Shown piece after piece: positions 7,835 to 17,465 of a stretch of 64,000 nucleotides of DNA (the stretch's first letter is position 1; every line of letters begins with the position of its first letter). Under the pieces are notes generated by a model, which saw nothing but the letters and a program-made list of their open reading frames with translations, made no database searches and was not told the origin of the DNA. Where the stretch lies: positions 426,411 through 490,410 of the forward strand of contig NC_027866.1 in NCBI RefSeq assembly GCF_000187245.1, given 5' to 3'. Source of the DNA: Ogataea parapolymorpha DL-1 (lineage: Eukaryota; Ascomycota; Pichiomycetes; Pichiales; Pichiaceae). Position numbers and translations under genes: made by a program.

Positions 7835-9661
7835 ATGGGAAGAAGGGCCAAGAATAAGCAGGGAATGCCTCCCTCGCTGGAAGAATTCCACAAATCTGAG
7901 AAGAAAAAAGTCACAAAGCGTAAGGCAGAGAAAGAGTCTAAGGATGTGAAGAAATCAATGAAGAAAGCCAAGAAACCCAAACAGGAAGAAGAATATAAAG
8001 ATCCAGAGGATCTGCCAGAAGTCGACCTTGAGGAGCTTTCGGCTGCCAAGAAATCTCTTTTTGACGATGACGAGGAGGAAGAGGCAGGTCTGGATGAGTT
8101 TGAACAGCTCGAAGACGACTCTGAGCCAGAGGTCGATGACGAGTTTGTTGATTCTGACGAGGAAGGCAGAGAAAGACCAATGTTTTCCGACGACGAGAGC
8201 GACGATATGGATGCCATCAATGCTGCTAATATGGAAGAGTACTCCAGAAAGCTTGATGAGGAGGCTTTGATGGAGCAACAGGACGCCGAAGATGAGCTTC
8301 TGGAGGAAAATACTAAAAACCCAAGAGCTAAGGTTTTGCCAACAGAAGAAGAGGAGGAGGAGATGAAACAATCAGGACCTGATCTGACGATGGTCAGAAC
8401 TCGTATGCTCGAGGTGGTGAAGGTACTTGAAGATTTCAAGAACCTCGCCGAGGAGGGCAGAAGCCGTGTGGAGTACGTGGACCGGTTGCTGAAAGATATA
8501 TGTGAATATTTTGGCTACACACCATTTTTGGCCGAGAAGCTTTTCAATCTTTTCTCACCGTCGGAGGCCATTGAGTTCTTCGAGGCCAACGAAATTCATA
8601 GACCAGTGACGATCAGAACCAACACCTTGGTGACCAGACGCAGAGAGCTGGCCCAGACCCTGGTCAACAAGGGAGTTAATTTGCAACCAATAGGGCCATG
8701 GACTAAAGTCGGACTCCAGGTGTTTGACTCGCAGGTTCCTATTGGAGCCACTCCAGAGTATCTGGCTGGACATTACATCCTTCAAGCCGCCTCTTCGTTC
8801 CTGCCGGTGATGGCTTTGGATCCGCAGGAAAATGAGCGGATTTTGGACATGGCAGCTGCTCCCGGTGGAAAAACGACGTACATTTCTGCTCTTATGAAAA
8901 ACACCGGGTGTGTGTTCGCGAACGACGCCAATAAAGCAAGAACCAAGTCGCTGATCGCCAATATCCATCGTCTGGGGTGCACCAACACGGTGGTCTGCAA
9001 CTATGATGCGCGCGAGTTTCCTAAGGTCATTGGTGGGTTCGATAGAGTACTCCTGGACGCGCCATGCTCTGGAACAGGTGTCATTGCCAAGGACCAGAAC
9101 GTCAAGGTCAACAGAACCGAGAAGGATTTCATTCAAATTCCTCATCTACAAAAACAGCTGCTGCTCTCTGCGATCGACTCTGTCGACGCGCATTCCGCCA
9201 CCGGCGGCGTGATTGTGTATTCCACCTGTTCGGTTGCTGTTGAAGAGAACGAGGCCGTGGTGGATTACGCTTTGCGCAAGAGACCAAACGTGAAACTCGT
9301 GGAAACCGGCCTGGCCATTGGAAAGCCCGGGTTCACCTCCTACAGAGGAAAACAGTTTAATCCAAAAGTGTCGCTCACCAGAAGATACTACCCGCACGCG
9401 TACAACGTGGACGGCTTCTTTGTGGCCAAGTTCCAAAAGGTGGCCTCCAGTCCTCACGACGTTTCCAAGGCGGGAGCCAAGGAGAAGGAAATGGCAGCAG
9501 ACGCGGAAGCAGAGAAGGAAGGACTTATCCACGGCGACTTCGCCAACTTCGACGATGAGGCAGATAAAGAAATCATGAAGGAGTCCATCAAACACAATCT
9601 CAAGAAGAAGGGTATTAACCCAAACACCGTCGATATCGAGAAAAAGCTGCCCAAGCATTAA
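7835..9661 (+). CDS. NOP2: 25S rRNA m5C methyltransferase Nop2
   Basis: A 608-residue nucleolar enzyme (yeast Nop2 is 618) needed for 60S assembly; it methylates a cytosine in 25S rRNA. The N-terminal 170 residues are Lys-rich, then very acidic (EEEEAGLDEFEQLEDDSEPE), typical of nucleolar proteins. The catalytic domain has motif I AAAPGGKTTYIS, motif IV DAPCSGTGV with Cys411, and motif VI YSTCSV with catalytic Cys465, plus the N1/NSUN element VTIRTNTLVTRRRELA. A Lys/Glu-rich tail follows. All catalytic residues are intact. It ends 12 bp from the convergent ARP5 stop. Confidence 0.97.
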   Translation: MGRRAKNKQGMPPSLEEFHKSEKKKVTKRKAEKESKDVKKSMKKAKKPKQEEEYKDPEDLPEVDLEELSAAKKSLFDDDEEEEAGLDEFEQLEDDSEPEVDDEFVDSDEEGRERPMFSDDESDDMDAINAANMEEYSRKLDEEALMEQQDAEDELLEENTKNPRAKVLPTEEEEEEMKQSGPDLTMVRTRMLEVVKVLEDFKNLAEEGRSRVEYVDRLLKDICEYFGYTPFLAEKLFNLFSPSEAIEFFEANEIHRPVTIRTNTLVTRRRELAQTLVNKGVNLQPIGPWTKVGLQVFDSQVPIGATPEYLAGHYILQAASSFLPVMALDPQENERILDMAAAPGGKTTYISALMKNTGCVFANDANKARTKSLIANIHRLGCTNTVVCNYDAREFPKVIGGFDRVLLDAPCSGTGVIAKDQNVKVNRTEKDFIQIPHLQKQLLLSAIDSVDAHSATGGVIVYSTCSVAVEENEAVVDYALRKRPNVKLVETGLAIGKPGFTSYRGKQFNPKVSLTRRYYPHAYNVDGFFVAKFQKVASSPHDVSKAGAKEKEMAADAEAEKEGLIHGDFANFDDEADKEIMKESIKHNLKKKGINPNTVDIEKKLPKH

Positions 9662-9673
9662 GTTGTGTGTATT

Positions 9674-11893
9674 TTATAGTCTAACACAGCCCATGTTATT
9701 TTCCTTCATGTACTCTGCGCCGTACTCGGCGTACTCCTGTCTGGTAACGTAGCTATGCTTCGCCTCGTCTGTGAGCGACCATTTGGCCATCCCACGCCAG
9801 GCATCTAGCAACGGGTCTTGCGCTCTTCTCACTCTCAAAGGAGAGCCAACAGGAAGCACGGCGCGCAAATCGGAATCCAGCCGTTCCTGGAAATTCTGGA
9901 ACAATGACTGGCCGCCAGTGAGAAACACATCCTTCATCATTTCTGTGGAGTCGTCTCCAGAAAATCCCTTCTCCCCCGGCAATCTTCTCAAAAGTGTATC
10001 TTCAGCCAGCTCCACAATTCCTGCCTGATCCACACCTGCAATTGAGGGCTGGAACAATATTTCGGGGATCCGAATCCGTTCCACGTTTATGTGGATCTGA
10101 TGCTGCTGGTGCTGGTCCTCGGGATCGAAATTACGTGGGCCTCTTAAAAACCGGTGGATCAGTGAGTTGCGCCAATCAAACTGTCTCTGTAACGTGTCTT
10201 CCACAGTGAAATTTGGATCGTACTCTAACAGCTCCTCCTCAATCTTGAGAATCTCCTGCTGCACCTCCTCCTCTGCATCGTCGTCTTCCTCGCGAGCAAT
10301 GGCCCGGTAAACTGCCCAGTCATCATCGTTAGCACCAAACGTGTCGTTTGGGTCGTTATCGATGGTCACATTGCCGGCCTTTTTGCGTCTGCCGGCACCC
10401 CTGTCCTCGTCTGCCAAAGATGCTATATTTTTCATCCGGTTTTGTGCAGCACGACTTTTTCTGTCCGTCAGCTCCTCCTTCAACCGCTTGCGCTCCTTGA
10501 CGCGCTGAATCAGCTTCTCTAGCCGCTCCCTTCTATCAGAAATCCATCCTCCCAAATCCGACTCTCGCCATTTTCTATCTTTTTCGGCAGCCTCCTCGGC
10601 CTCCTTTTTGGCAAGCTCTTTCTCCTGCTTTGCGCGCATCCGGGCATCGTAGTTGGCCTTCATCAAGCGTTGTTTGCGCTTCTCCTTCATTTGGTCCTCG
10701 CTCAATTGCTCGTCCGGAACCTCTAACAGCGGGAACGAAGGCGGTTCCTCGCTGGTGTTCTCGCCAATGTCCTCGTTTCTGGCCTTTTTCAACGATCTCT
10801 CAAGATTGGCTATGTGCTTGTTCATCTCCGACTCATCTTGAAACCCTTCGTTCCGCAGCACATCTATTTGCTCGCGCTTGTTCATGCTTTTCATCCGCTC
10901 TTTTAAACCGGTGAAATAGGCGAAATCTGCTTCTTTCTGCACCAATTTCTCCAATCGACGCTCTCTCGCCTGCTCATGGAGCCGCTTTATCTGCTCCCGT
11001 TTCCTCTCGGCCTCCAACTGCAGCTCCTCCTCGGTTTTTTGGTGTTTGACAACTTCCGTAAACGGAACTTCCAACACTATGTCGTTCTTCTCCAAATTAT
11101 CCAGATCCAAATAGTGTGTAATCTCCTCAGAGAAGTCTTTGGAAACATAGCAGTAGTCCTGTTTGATTTTTTCCATCTGGAAAGTGGTGAGTCTGGTGGG
11201 GAAATAAGGGTACTTGAGCCCAATAAAATCCATCAAATAATTCGTCGCCTGTCTTCCGCCCCAGTCTAACCGTTTCGCAATGGACAAAATTGGCTTGTGC
11301 TCTACAACGGGGATCACGTGCGTCGCTTCATGCCCTGTTCCGATCACAAGTCCCGTCGAGCCTCCGTTCTGATAGTAGCTGAATAGACAGTCTGCTCCAA
11401 AAGCGAGTTTTGGCACGTTGTAAGCCTCAAAAAGCAGCTCCATCATACCTGTTCTTTGCTGCAACGGCGTGGCAAGAACCTCGTTCATGACAATCGGATT
11501 GTCCACCCTGCCCTGAGAAGACACTCCGCAGTGCAGAAACCCGTAGTCTAACACTTTCTCGATCACATCCCAATTATTAATCATTGGACCGTCAAAAGCA
11601 GACCGGATATTGGATTTGGACACATTGTCCAAATACATGTCGTTTCCAACCAGCGTAATCATTCTGTTGACACGGCGGTCTTTGAACCGCGACATTACCG
11701 TCGGAAACACGTTGTTTGGGCTTGTTTCCTTGGCCAGTCCAATCCTGGTTGTCGATCGCCCCAGATCAATCGCAATAGGCACTCCCGTCTCGTAGGAGGT
11801 GTAGTATGGCTCCGGCTGCGCGGGCGCAGGGAAGTCGGGGATTGGGAACGCTGGCCGTGGCGGCAATTCTTCTTCGGTGCGTTTATTTGCCAT
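9674..11893 (-). CDS. ARP5: Actin-related protein 5, INO80 complex subunit
   Basis: A 739-residue nuclear actin-related protein (yeast 755). The actin fold starts at VPIAIDLGRSTTRIGLA (phosphate loop 1) and continues with NPIVMNEVLATPLQQRTGMMELLFE and TGLVIGTGHEATHVIPV (phosphate loop 2). A large charged, coiled-coil insert follows (about residues 280-560, rich in E, K and R), which is the Arp5 hallmark. The fold resumes with FLTGGQSLFQNFQERLDSDL and AWRGMAKWS. With Ies6, Arp5 couples INO80 ATPase activity to nucleosome sliding. Only 86 bp separates its ATG from that of SRV2. Confidence 0.96.
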   Translation of the reverse strand: MANKRTEEELPPRPAFPIPDFPAPAQPEPYYTSYETGVPIAIDLGRSTTRIGLAKETSPNNVFPTVMSRFKDRRVNRMITLVGNDMYLDNVSKSNIRSAFDGPMINNWDVIEKVLDYGFLHCGVSSQGRVDNPIVMNEVLATPLQQRTGMMELLFEAYNVPKLAFGADCLFSYYQNGGSTGLVIGTGHEATHVIPVVEHKPILSIAKRLDWGGRQATNYLMDFIGLKYPYFPTRLTTFQMEKIKQDYCYVSKDFSEEITHYLDLDNLEKNDIVLEVPFTEVVKHQKTEEELQLEAERKREQIKRLHEQARERRLEKLVQKEADFAYFTGLKERMKSMNKREQIDVLRNEGFQDESEMNKHIANLERSLKKARNEDIGENTSEEPPSFPLLEVPDEQLSEDQMKEKRKQRLMKANYDARMRAKQEKELAKKEAEEAAEKDRKWRESDLGGWISDRRERLEKLIQRVKERKRLKEELTDRKSRAAQNRMKNIASLADEDRGAGRRKKAGNVTIDNDPNDTFGANDDDWAVYRAIAREEDDDAEEEVQQEILKIEEELLEYDPNFTVEDTLQRQFDWRNSLIHRFLRGPRNFDPEDQHQQHQIHINVERIRIPEILFQPSIAGVDQAGIVELAEDTLLRRLPGEKGFSGDDSTEMMKDVFLTGGQSLFQNFQERLDSDLRAVLPVGSPLRVRRAQDPLLDAWRGMAKWSLTDEAKHSYVTRQEYAEYGAEYMKENNMGCVRL

Positions 11894-11979
11894 GGAAAAG
11901 AATTGGAGTTAATTTTTCCAATCTATTTGGTCTTGATTTTGTTTTATTTTTTTCTCTACTTAATTTACCTGTCCTCTTG

Positions 11980-13565
11980 ATGTCGAACGAATCGTTTTCC
12001 ATCCACGGATACAATTTAGTGACATTGCTCAAACGGTAAGTGAAAACTTCCATAGAGACTAACTGTGTAGGCTGGAGGCCGCGGCGTCGCGACTTGAAGA
12101 TGTCACCATCTTCCAAGAGAATGCGGTCCACTCGAAAACAAAACAGGCCGGTGGAGCCGTGACAGACGGTACCGACTCGCAGGCCGGAGCTGATGCAAAG
12201 GCAATTGAGGAGCCTGAGAAAGAAGCGCCAGCCATTGAAGCGTTTGATAAATTCTTGGAGGAGTACGTGACTCCATTTGTTGAAATCTCAGATAAAATCG
12301 ACCCCTTGGTTGCTGAGCAGGCCAAATTGTTCGAGAAAGCGCTGCTGGAGGAACGCAAATTCCTCCAGGCCGCCTCCAAGTCTGCGCCCGTCGACGCGTC
12401 GAGCCCAGTGTTCCAGTCGGCGCTCGCTCCGATCAACGAGGTCATTGTCAAGGCGGTGGAGGTCAAGGACGCCAACCGTACCTCCAAGTTTTTCAACAAT
12501 CTCAACGCTGTGGCAGAGGGTATTCCTGCTCTTGGATGGATCTGTGTCACCACACCTGTCTCGTACATTCCAGACTACAAGGACTCTGCCCAGTTCTGGT
12601 CTAATAGAATTTTGAAGGAGTACAAGGAATCCGACCCAAACCAGGTCAAATGGGCCACCACGTTCATCAGAATATTCGACGGCCTCAAAAATTACGTCAA
12701 GGAGTTCCATACCACCGGTCCGTCCTGGAACGCCCAAGGAGGTTCTTTCGAGGAGAATCTGGCCAAGGCCACGTCTTCAGCAACACCTGCTGTTCCGTCG
12801 CCTCCTCCAACACCTGTCTCTGGTGCAGGTGGTCCTCCTCCTCCACCGCCTCCTCCACCGGCCTCCGTGTTTGAAGCAAAGGAGGAGCAGCAGCCAAAGG
12901 GAATGAACGCTGTTTTCTCTGAGCTCAATAAGGGCGAGAACATCACCGCAGGACTCAAGAAGGTCGACAAGAGCCAGATGACTCACAAGAACCCAGAATT
13001 ACGGGCATCATCTGCAGTTCCGGCCAAAAAATCTGTTCCTGTTCCGCCAAAGAAGCCTGCCAGTCTGAGCGAAAAGTCTCCTAAGGAAAAGAAGCCTCCG
13101 AAAAAGGAGCTTGTGGACAACAAGTGGATGGTGGCCAACTTCGAAAACGAGTCCGACATCATCACCATCGACGGAGAGATGCAGCAGAGCATTTTCATCG
13201 CCAACTGTGCCTCCAGCATCATCCAGATCAAGGGCAAGGTGAACGCTATCACGCTGAACGAATGCACCAAGGTTGGACTCGTTGTTGAGAAAGCCATCAG
13301 CGGAATTGACGTGATCAAGTCCAGGAACTTCGAGGTCCAAGTCACCGACTCCGTTCCGATGATCTCGATCGACCAGTCTGAGTCCGGCTCCCTGTATCTG
13401 TCCGCGTCGTCACTGGATACCGAGGTGTTCACCTCGTCTACTACCTCGCTCAACATCAACGTGCCGGAATCGGACGATATGAAGGAGCTTGCTGTTCCGG
13501 AGCAGTTCAAGCACACCGTCAAGAACGGTAAGCTGGTCAGCACGGTTGTTGAACATGCTGGTTGA
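11980..13565 (+). CDS. SRV2: Adenylyl cyclase-associated protein (CAP/Srv2), one 35-nt intron
   Basis: Exons 11980-12035 and 12071-13565 give 516 residues (yeast 526). Exon 1 encodes MSNESFSIHGYNLVTLLKR, matching the Srv2 N-terminus, and splicing restores RLEAAASRLEDVTIFQ, the cyclase-binding coiled coil. The helical CAP domain includes FWSNRILKEYKESDPNQVKW. A proline-rich stretch (nine prolines, about residue 285) and the WH2-like KVDKSQMTHKNPELR follow, then the C-terminal beta-helix (IKGKVNAITLNECTKVGLV) that recharges ADP-actin. It acts on actin turnover and Ras/cAMP signalling. Without the intron the protein would lack a start codon and its conserved N-terminus. Confidence 0.95.
12036..12070 (+). 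other. Spliceosomal intron of SRV2, 35 nt
   Basis: GTAAGT at the 5' end, 23 nt before the branch box CTAAC (GACTAAC at 12057-12063), then TGTGTAG. It interrupts an Arg codon (CG|G). Removing it joins the two halves of the conserved CAP N-terminus in frame. Confidence 0.93.
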
Positions 13566-13600
13566 AAGACTATATACGAAACACAATTACACTAGCGAAC

Positions 13601-14023
13601 TCACTCGGGAACTTCCAATCCGACTCTTCTGGCCGTCTTGCGCACCTTATCCGTCTGCTTCATGCTGATTCCCGGGTTATATCTTTCGAGTAGCTCGACG
13701 TATTCTCTCTGGCTTTTAACGAAGGTGGCCATGTTTTTAAGGTGTTCTAGCTGTTTTGGCGTCAGTTTGTCCGAATCCATCGCTTTCACCATACCGATAT
13801 CGACCTTTGGCATGGTAACTTGTGTACTTTTCTTGACTTCGTCCACGAGTCTAGCATCCTCCTCCGGACTGAGCACCTTGCCAGACCGGACGTACTGCAA
13901 TCTCTTGTATTGTATCAGGGCATCCTGCTTCTTCAGCATGTCCTTCGAGTGTTTTTCGAAAGCTCTCTGGACGGCCGTTTGCAGCTCGTTCACCAAACTC
14001 TGGAAGATCTTGCGGCCAGACAT
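13601..14023 (-). CDS. FMC1: Probable F1-ATPase assembly factor Fmc1 (LYR-like family)
   Basis: A 140-residue protein, mostly helical and basic. The C-terminal pattern LLERYNPGI...VRKTARRVGLEVP resembles what I recall of the fungal FMC1 / Complex1_LYR_2 family, where the protein ends in a VGL-x-(L/V)P motif. FMC1 acts in the mitochondrial matrix with Atp12 to assemble the F1 sector, chiefly at high temperature. The start at 14023 (SGRKIFQSL follows) is chosen because upstream codons overlap the divergent PRP39 gene; an ATG six codons further up (14041) is possible. The family call rests on the C-terminal motif and on size. Confidence 0.6.
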   Translation of the reverse strand: MSGRKIFQSLVNELQTAVQRAFEKHSKDMLKKQDALIQYKRLQYVRSGKVLSPEEDARLVDEVKKSTQVTMPKVDIGMVKAMDSDKLTPKQLEHLKNMATFVKSQREYVELLERYNPGISMKQTDKVRKTARRVGLEVPE

Positions 14024-14051
14024 GAAAATAATATTCATAAAAAAATTATTT
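14024..14051. promoter_or_regulatory. 28-bp divergent gap between FMC1 and PRP39 start codons
   Basis: Only 28 bp, nearly all A/T, separate the two ATGs. Each gene's 5' UTR or promoter elements must therefore lie in the other's coding region. Confidence 0.6.
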
Positions 14052-15557
14052 ATGTCCGACCTCAACGTTGACGACCTGCCCAAAGATTGGCTCGAGCTGT
14101 CGCGGTACTTGCACAAGAACGCTCACGATTTTTCTGCGTGGGAACAGCTTGTCAATGTGGCTCTCAAATTGAAGCAGGACGTGGTGTCCAGCAGACTGGT
14201 GGCCATCTCGTACGAGAACCTACTGGTCAATTTCCCGTACTGCGAGCAGTACTGGTGCAATTATGCCGAGTATTTGTTCCATACAGGTCGCACAGACGAG
14301 GCTCGCGAAATATACGAGCGCGGCGTCGAGGTTGTGCCCAAGTCGATTGTAATATGGACCAAATATTTGGATTTTGTGGTCGAAACTGTGCGCCAGTACG
14401 ACCCGGTCGTTGCTGTGTTTGAGCGTGCGAGAACAGAGGTGGGGACGCATTTCTACGCCCACCTACTGTACGACCGCTATCTACAGTTTCTCAAGGCGCA
14501 TCGCAAAGCCAGAGAGTACCACTATCTTCTGAGACGGGTGATCGAGGTGCCATTGTACCATTATTCCAAATACATCAAACAGTTCTTCAAGCTTATTGAA
14601 AACGCGGATCTCGACACCATCAAGTACCTGGTCACGAAGGAAGATCTGAAGACCGTTTATAAGTTGAGCTGGCCTGATCTTATAGGACGCAAAGACGACA
14701 AGGTTTTCGCCGATCTGAAAAAGGACATGCGCAAACGGTACATGGACCTATATATCACGACACAGTACAACGTGTTTCAGCTCTGGCCGTTTGAGGAAGC
14801 AGTTACACGACCCTATTTTGCTCCCGAGGAGCTGGAACGTCGCGAACTGCATAACTGGAACAGATACCTCGAGTACTGCGAGACGTTGTCGCTCAAGTCG
14901 TCTCACAAGGACTCCGACTCGGCCATCACAAAGAACACGCGCAAGCTCATCGATACCGTTTACGGCCGCTGTCTCATAGCCACTGCATACTATCCGTTTT
15001 TCTGGATCAAATACAGCAACTATTACCTCAATCTCAACCAGCTAGACAGAGCGAAAAAAATATTGATCACTGGGATATATCATTGTGCGACAGAAAACGT
15101 CAAGCTTCGGCTGAGACTGGCGGATCTGGAGGTGCTGACCAGGAATTTGAGTGCTGCCAAGGCCGTGGTGCTCGATCTCTTGCAGTTTTATCCGAACTCG
15201 GTGCAGGCCTGGCTGAAACTGCTCCAACTGGAACATTTGGGGAAAAATAAAGATCTGCTCCAATTGGTGGAAGCCAAGCTCGACGAGGTGGCCGGGACCG
15301 AGCACGAGCTCCATTTCGATTATGTGTTTTTGGAACTGCTGCAATACAATCTCGACTTGGAGCCTTTTCTGCTCAAGTACCAGCACAAGACCAGCTACCT
15401 GTTCTGGAAAGCATGCATAGACTATTACTATCTCTACTCGCCGGACGCCACAAAACTCCAAAACATGTACCGTTCGGCGCTGGAGAAGCTCGGAGACGCC
15501 GATAGGGCCCGACTCGAGGAGTATCTGGATGGCGTGGGCGAGAAGGAATACTTTTAA
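14052..15557 (+). CDS. PRP39: U1 snRNP protein Prp39 (HAT repeats)
   Basis: A 501-residue alpha-helical protein built of HAT/TPR-like repeats, such as WEQLVNVALKL, WCNYAEYLFHTGRTDEAREIYERGVE and WTKYLDFVVE. Conserved Prp39 blocks are present: VFQLWPFEEAVTRPYFAPEELERRELHNWNRYLEYC and YGRCLIATAYYPFFWIKYSNYY. Prp39 is a stable U1 snRNP component that helps commit pre-mRNA to splicing; S. cerevisiae also has the paralog Prp42, which I cannot fully exclude. The open frame extends upstream to 13638, but that part is antisense to FMC1 and carries no similarity. Yeast Prp39 is longer (629 aa), mainly at the ends. Confidence 0.88.
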   Translation: MSDLNVDDLPKDWLELSRYLHKNAHDFSAWEQLVNVALKLKQDVVSSRLVAISYENLLVNFPYCEQYWCNYAEYLFHTGRTDEAREIYERGVEVVPKSIVIWTKYLDFVVETVRQYDPVVAVFERARTEVGTHFYAHLLYDRYLQFLKAHRKAREYHYLLRRVIEVPLYHYSKYIKQFFKLIENADLDTIKYLVTKEDLKTVYKLSWPDLIGRKDDKVFADLKKDMRKRYMDLYITTQYNVFQLWPFEEAVTRPYFAPEELERRELHNWNRYLEYCETLSLKSSHKDSDSAITKNTRKLIDTVYGRCLIATAYYPFFWIKYSNYYLNLNQLDRAKKILITGIYHCATENVKLRLRLADLEVLTRNLSAAKAVVLDLLQFYPNSVQAWLKLLQLEHLGKNKDLLQLVEAKLDEVAGTEHELHFDYVFLELLQYNLDLEPFLLKYQHKTSYLFWKACIDYYYLYSPDATKLQNMYRSALEKLGDADRARLEEYLDGVGEKEYF

Positions 15558-15581
15558 TTTCTGTACATTAATCTATTTACG

Positions 15582-17378
15582 CTATTTTATCACGTAGACG
15601 TTGAACGAGGTGATTGCGATCCAGAAAAAAACGGCAATGTAGCCGACAAATCGGTCGACCCTCCAGTTGCGCAGCGGGACAATGGTGATGTATATGAGCA
15701 GAATGACCACGAGACTGAAACTTGACATTTTCAAATGGTTGTCCACGGTAAATTCCACAGGAGAGCCTGTTTTGATGCAAACCACGAGCGAGCTGAGACC
15801 GACTCCAAATAGAATGTACAGCAGTGGCGAGCCAAAACAGGCGTGCAGGCCCGTGAGCGCGAGTCCCAGGGACGAGAGCGTGCTGTTGGTGATGAGGTCG
15901 CCGATCGAATTACCCATGGAGAGCACCGTAAGCCCCAGCACGGACTCGTCGACGCCGTAGATGGTGCCAGTGTTTTTTAGGATGTTGACGATTTCCGACG
16001 CGGCAGCCGTGATGAGATTGAGCACGTTGACAAAGCCGACAAGCGCAGAAATCGCCGGGAACAGACGACGGTAAAATGTGTGGCCCAGAGCGCTCAAAAC
16101 TATATTGGCAGCGAACAGTACCACCGTCAGTTGCAGTGTCTGGAATGAAAGCTCCTGGAGGACGACAAGCGGCGTTAGCAGCAGCTGGACGTGGAAAAGC
16201 CGCACGTTGAGGTCGAACTCTTTGCGCGAGTTGGCGGGCGTGGGCACGGCGATGTTGATGCAGAAAGCGAGCGGGAGCGTGGCGATGTTGAAGAGCGACT
16301 CGAACGGCTTGTTCCGCAGGGCCAGCCGGCCGTAGTTGGGAACTAGCTTGGTTCTCCACGAGACCTCGACGGGCTCTGTGGACAGGATCGTCGAAATCGA
16401 CGTCGCCGACGCGACGGACGACGTCCGCGAGAGCTGTGTTGGTAGCAGCAGCCGGTCGTCCGTAGAGACTGGCGACTGCGGCGAGTCGTCGTCGGCGGGC
16501 GTGATGACAATGTGCGACGGGACCGGGACGTCATGCTGTCGCGTCTGGACCGCCTCGTCGCCCGACTCGCCACGGTAGTAGTTTGCTATATGTTTGAGGT
16601 CGCAAGTTCTGAAGGCCAGCTTGATGGAGTCGGCCAGCGACAGCCGGAAGCTCTGGCCCGTCTCCAGACTCTCGATGTTCTGCTCAAACGTGTCGACGGC
16701 CGTGGCTTCTGTTTCGGCGCTTGTCTGGTCGTGGACCTTGGGCCGTGTCTCAGCAAGCAGCTTGTCAGGACTGAGGAAGCTGATCAAGATGTAAGTTGCG
16801 TACAGCAGACACATGGCAATGCTCTCAGGCAGCTTGATCTTGCCATCAACTAGGAAAAGCAGCGACAGCACCACCAGCGTGAGGAATAGAGCCACGTCCC
16901 GGACAAACGAGGTATAATCCACGGTGAACGGCCGAACGATGGCCATGGTGCCGACCACGACGGTGAGCGCGAAATTGGCGGATCCGAGCAGCTCGCCGAT
17001 GGCCAGGGCAGTGGAATCGGAGTTCATGGCGATCCAAGTCGACAAAATGTCGGGAGAGCCGTTGGCAAAGGCCAGCAGCGTGAGCCCCGACAGTTTCTCG
17101 CCGAGGTTGAGCAGTCTGGCCAGAAACGTGAGGTTGGGCGTGAGATAGTTGGACGCCAGAAACCCAAGAACAAAAAACAGCGTCGAGATCAGCCCCATGA
17201 ACATGCTCACCACGAGCCACGCAGGCATGTGCGACAAAAACCCTGAACAGTAGTACAGCTCCAGATACTTGAAATTCGAGCGGTCGCAGGTGTCCAAGAT
17301 GAACTGACACACGGTGTACGCGTCGCCCGGCGGCACAGGACACGAGTGCGAGGAGTTGGCAAAGGCGGCAATGGTCAT
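15582..17378 (-). CDS. Sodium/calcium (cation) exchanger, YDL206W/NCLX-like
   Basis: A 598-residue membrane protein with two Na_Ca_ex halves. The first alpha repeat is LSGLTLLAFANGSPDILSTW followed by GELLGSANFALTVVVGTMA. The second is LTVLSMGNSIGDLITNSTLS followed by GLHACFGSPLLYILFGVGLSSL. About 12 hydrophobic segments flank a long hydrophilic, Ser-rich cytosolic loop (residues 215-340). The GNS(I/P)GD signature is typical of the CCX/NCLX branch, as in S. cerevisiae YDL206W. The substrate is probably Ca2+ or another cation exchanged for H+ or Na+; the membrane location cannot be read from sequence. The ATG at 17378 is the first in frame. Confidence 0.85.
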   Translation of the reverse strand: MTIAAFANSSHSCPVPPGDAYTVCQFILDTCDRSNFKYLELYYCSGFLSHMPAWLVVSMFMGLISTLFFVLGFLASNYLTPNLTFLARLLNLGEKLSGLTLLAFANGSPDILSTWIAMNSDSTALAIGELLGSANFALTVVVGTMAIVRPFTVDYTSFVRDVALFLTLVVLSLLFLVDGKIKLPESIAMCLLYATYILISFLSPDKLLAETRPKVHDQTSAETEATAVDTFEQNIESLETGQSFRLSLADSIKLAFRTCDLKHIANYYRGESGDEAVQTRQHDVPVPSHIVITPADDDSPQSPVSTDDRLLLPTQLSRTSSVASATSISTILSTEPVEVSWRTKLVPNYGRLALRNKPFESLFNIATLPLAFCINIAVPTPANSRKEFDLNVRLFHVQLLLTPLVVLQELSFQTLQLTVVLFAANIVLSALGHTFYRRLFPAISALVGFVNVLNLITAAASEIVNILKNTGTIYGVDESVLGLTVLSMGNSIGDLITNSTLSSLGLALTGLHACFGSPLLYILFGVGLSSLVVCIKTGSPVEFTVDNHLKMSSFSLVVILLIYITIVPLRNWRVDRFVGYIAVFFWIAITSFNVYVIK

Positions 17379-17465
17379 TGTCACAATACAGCCATAGGTT
17401 GCGAAAATATGATGTATTTATTTAAATTAATTCTTTTTTTAAATTATGTATTATGCTATGTACAT

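Noticed and set aside
7819..8439. Ser-rich minus-strand frame within NOP2
   Set aside because: Antisense shadow of the acidic N-terminus of NOP2.
13638..14051. In-frame upstream extension of PRP39 by 138 codons
   Set aside because: It is antisense to the FMC1-like gene, shows no similarity to Prp39, and the ATG at 14052 begins the conserved region.
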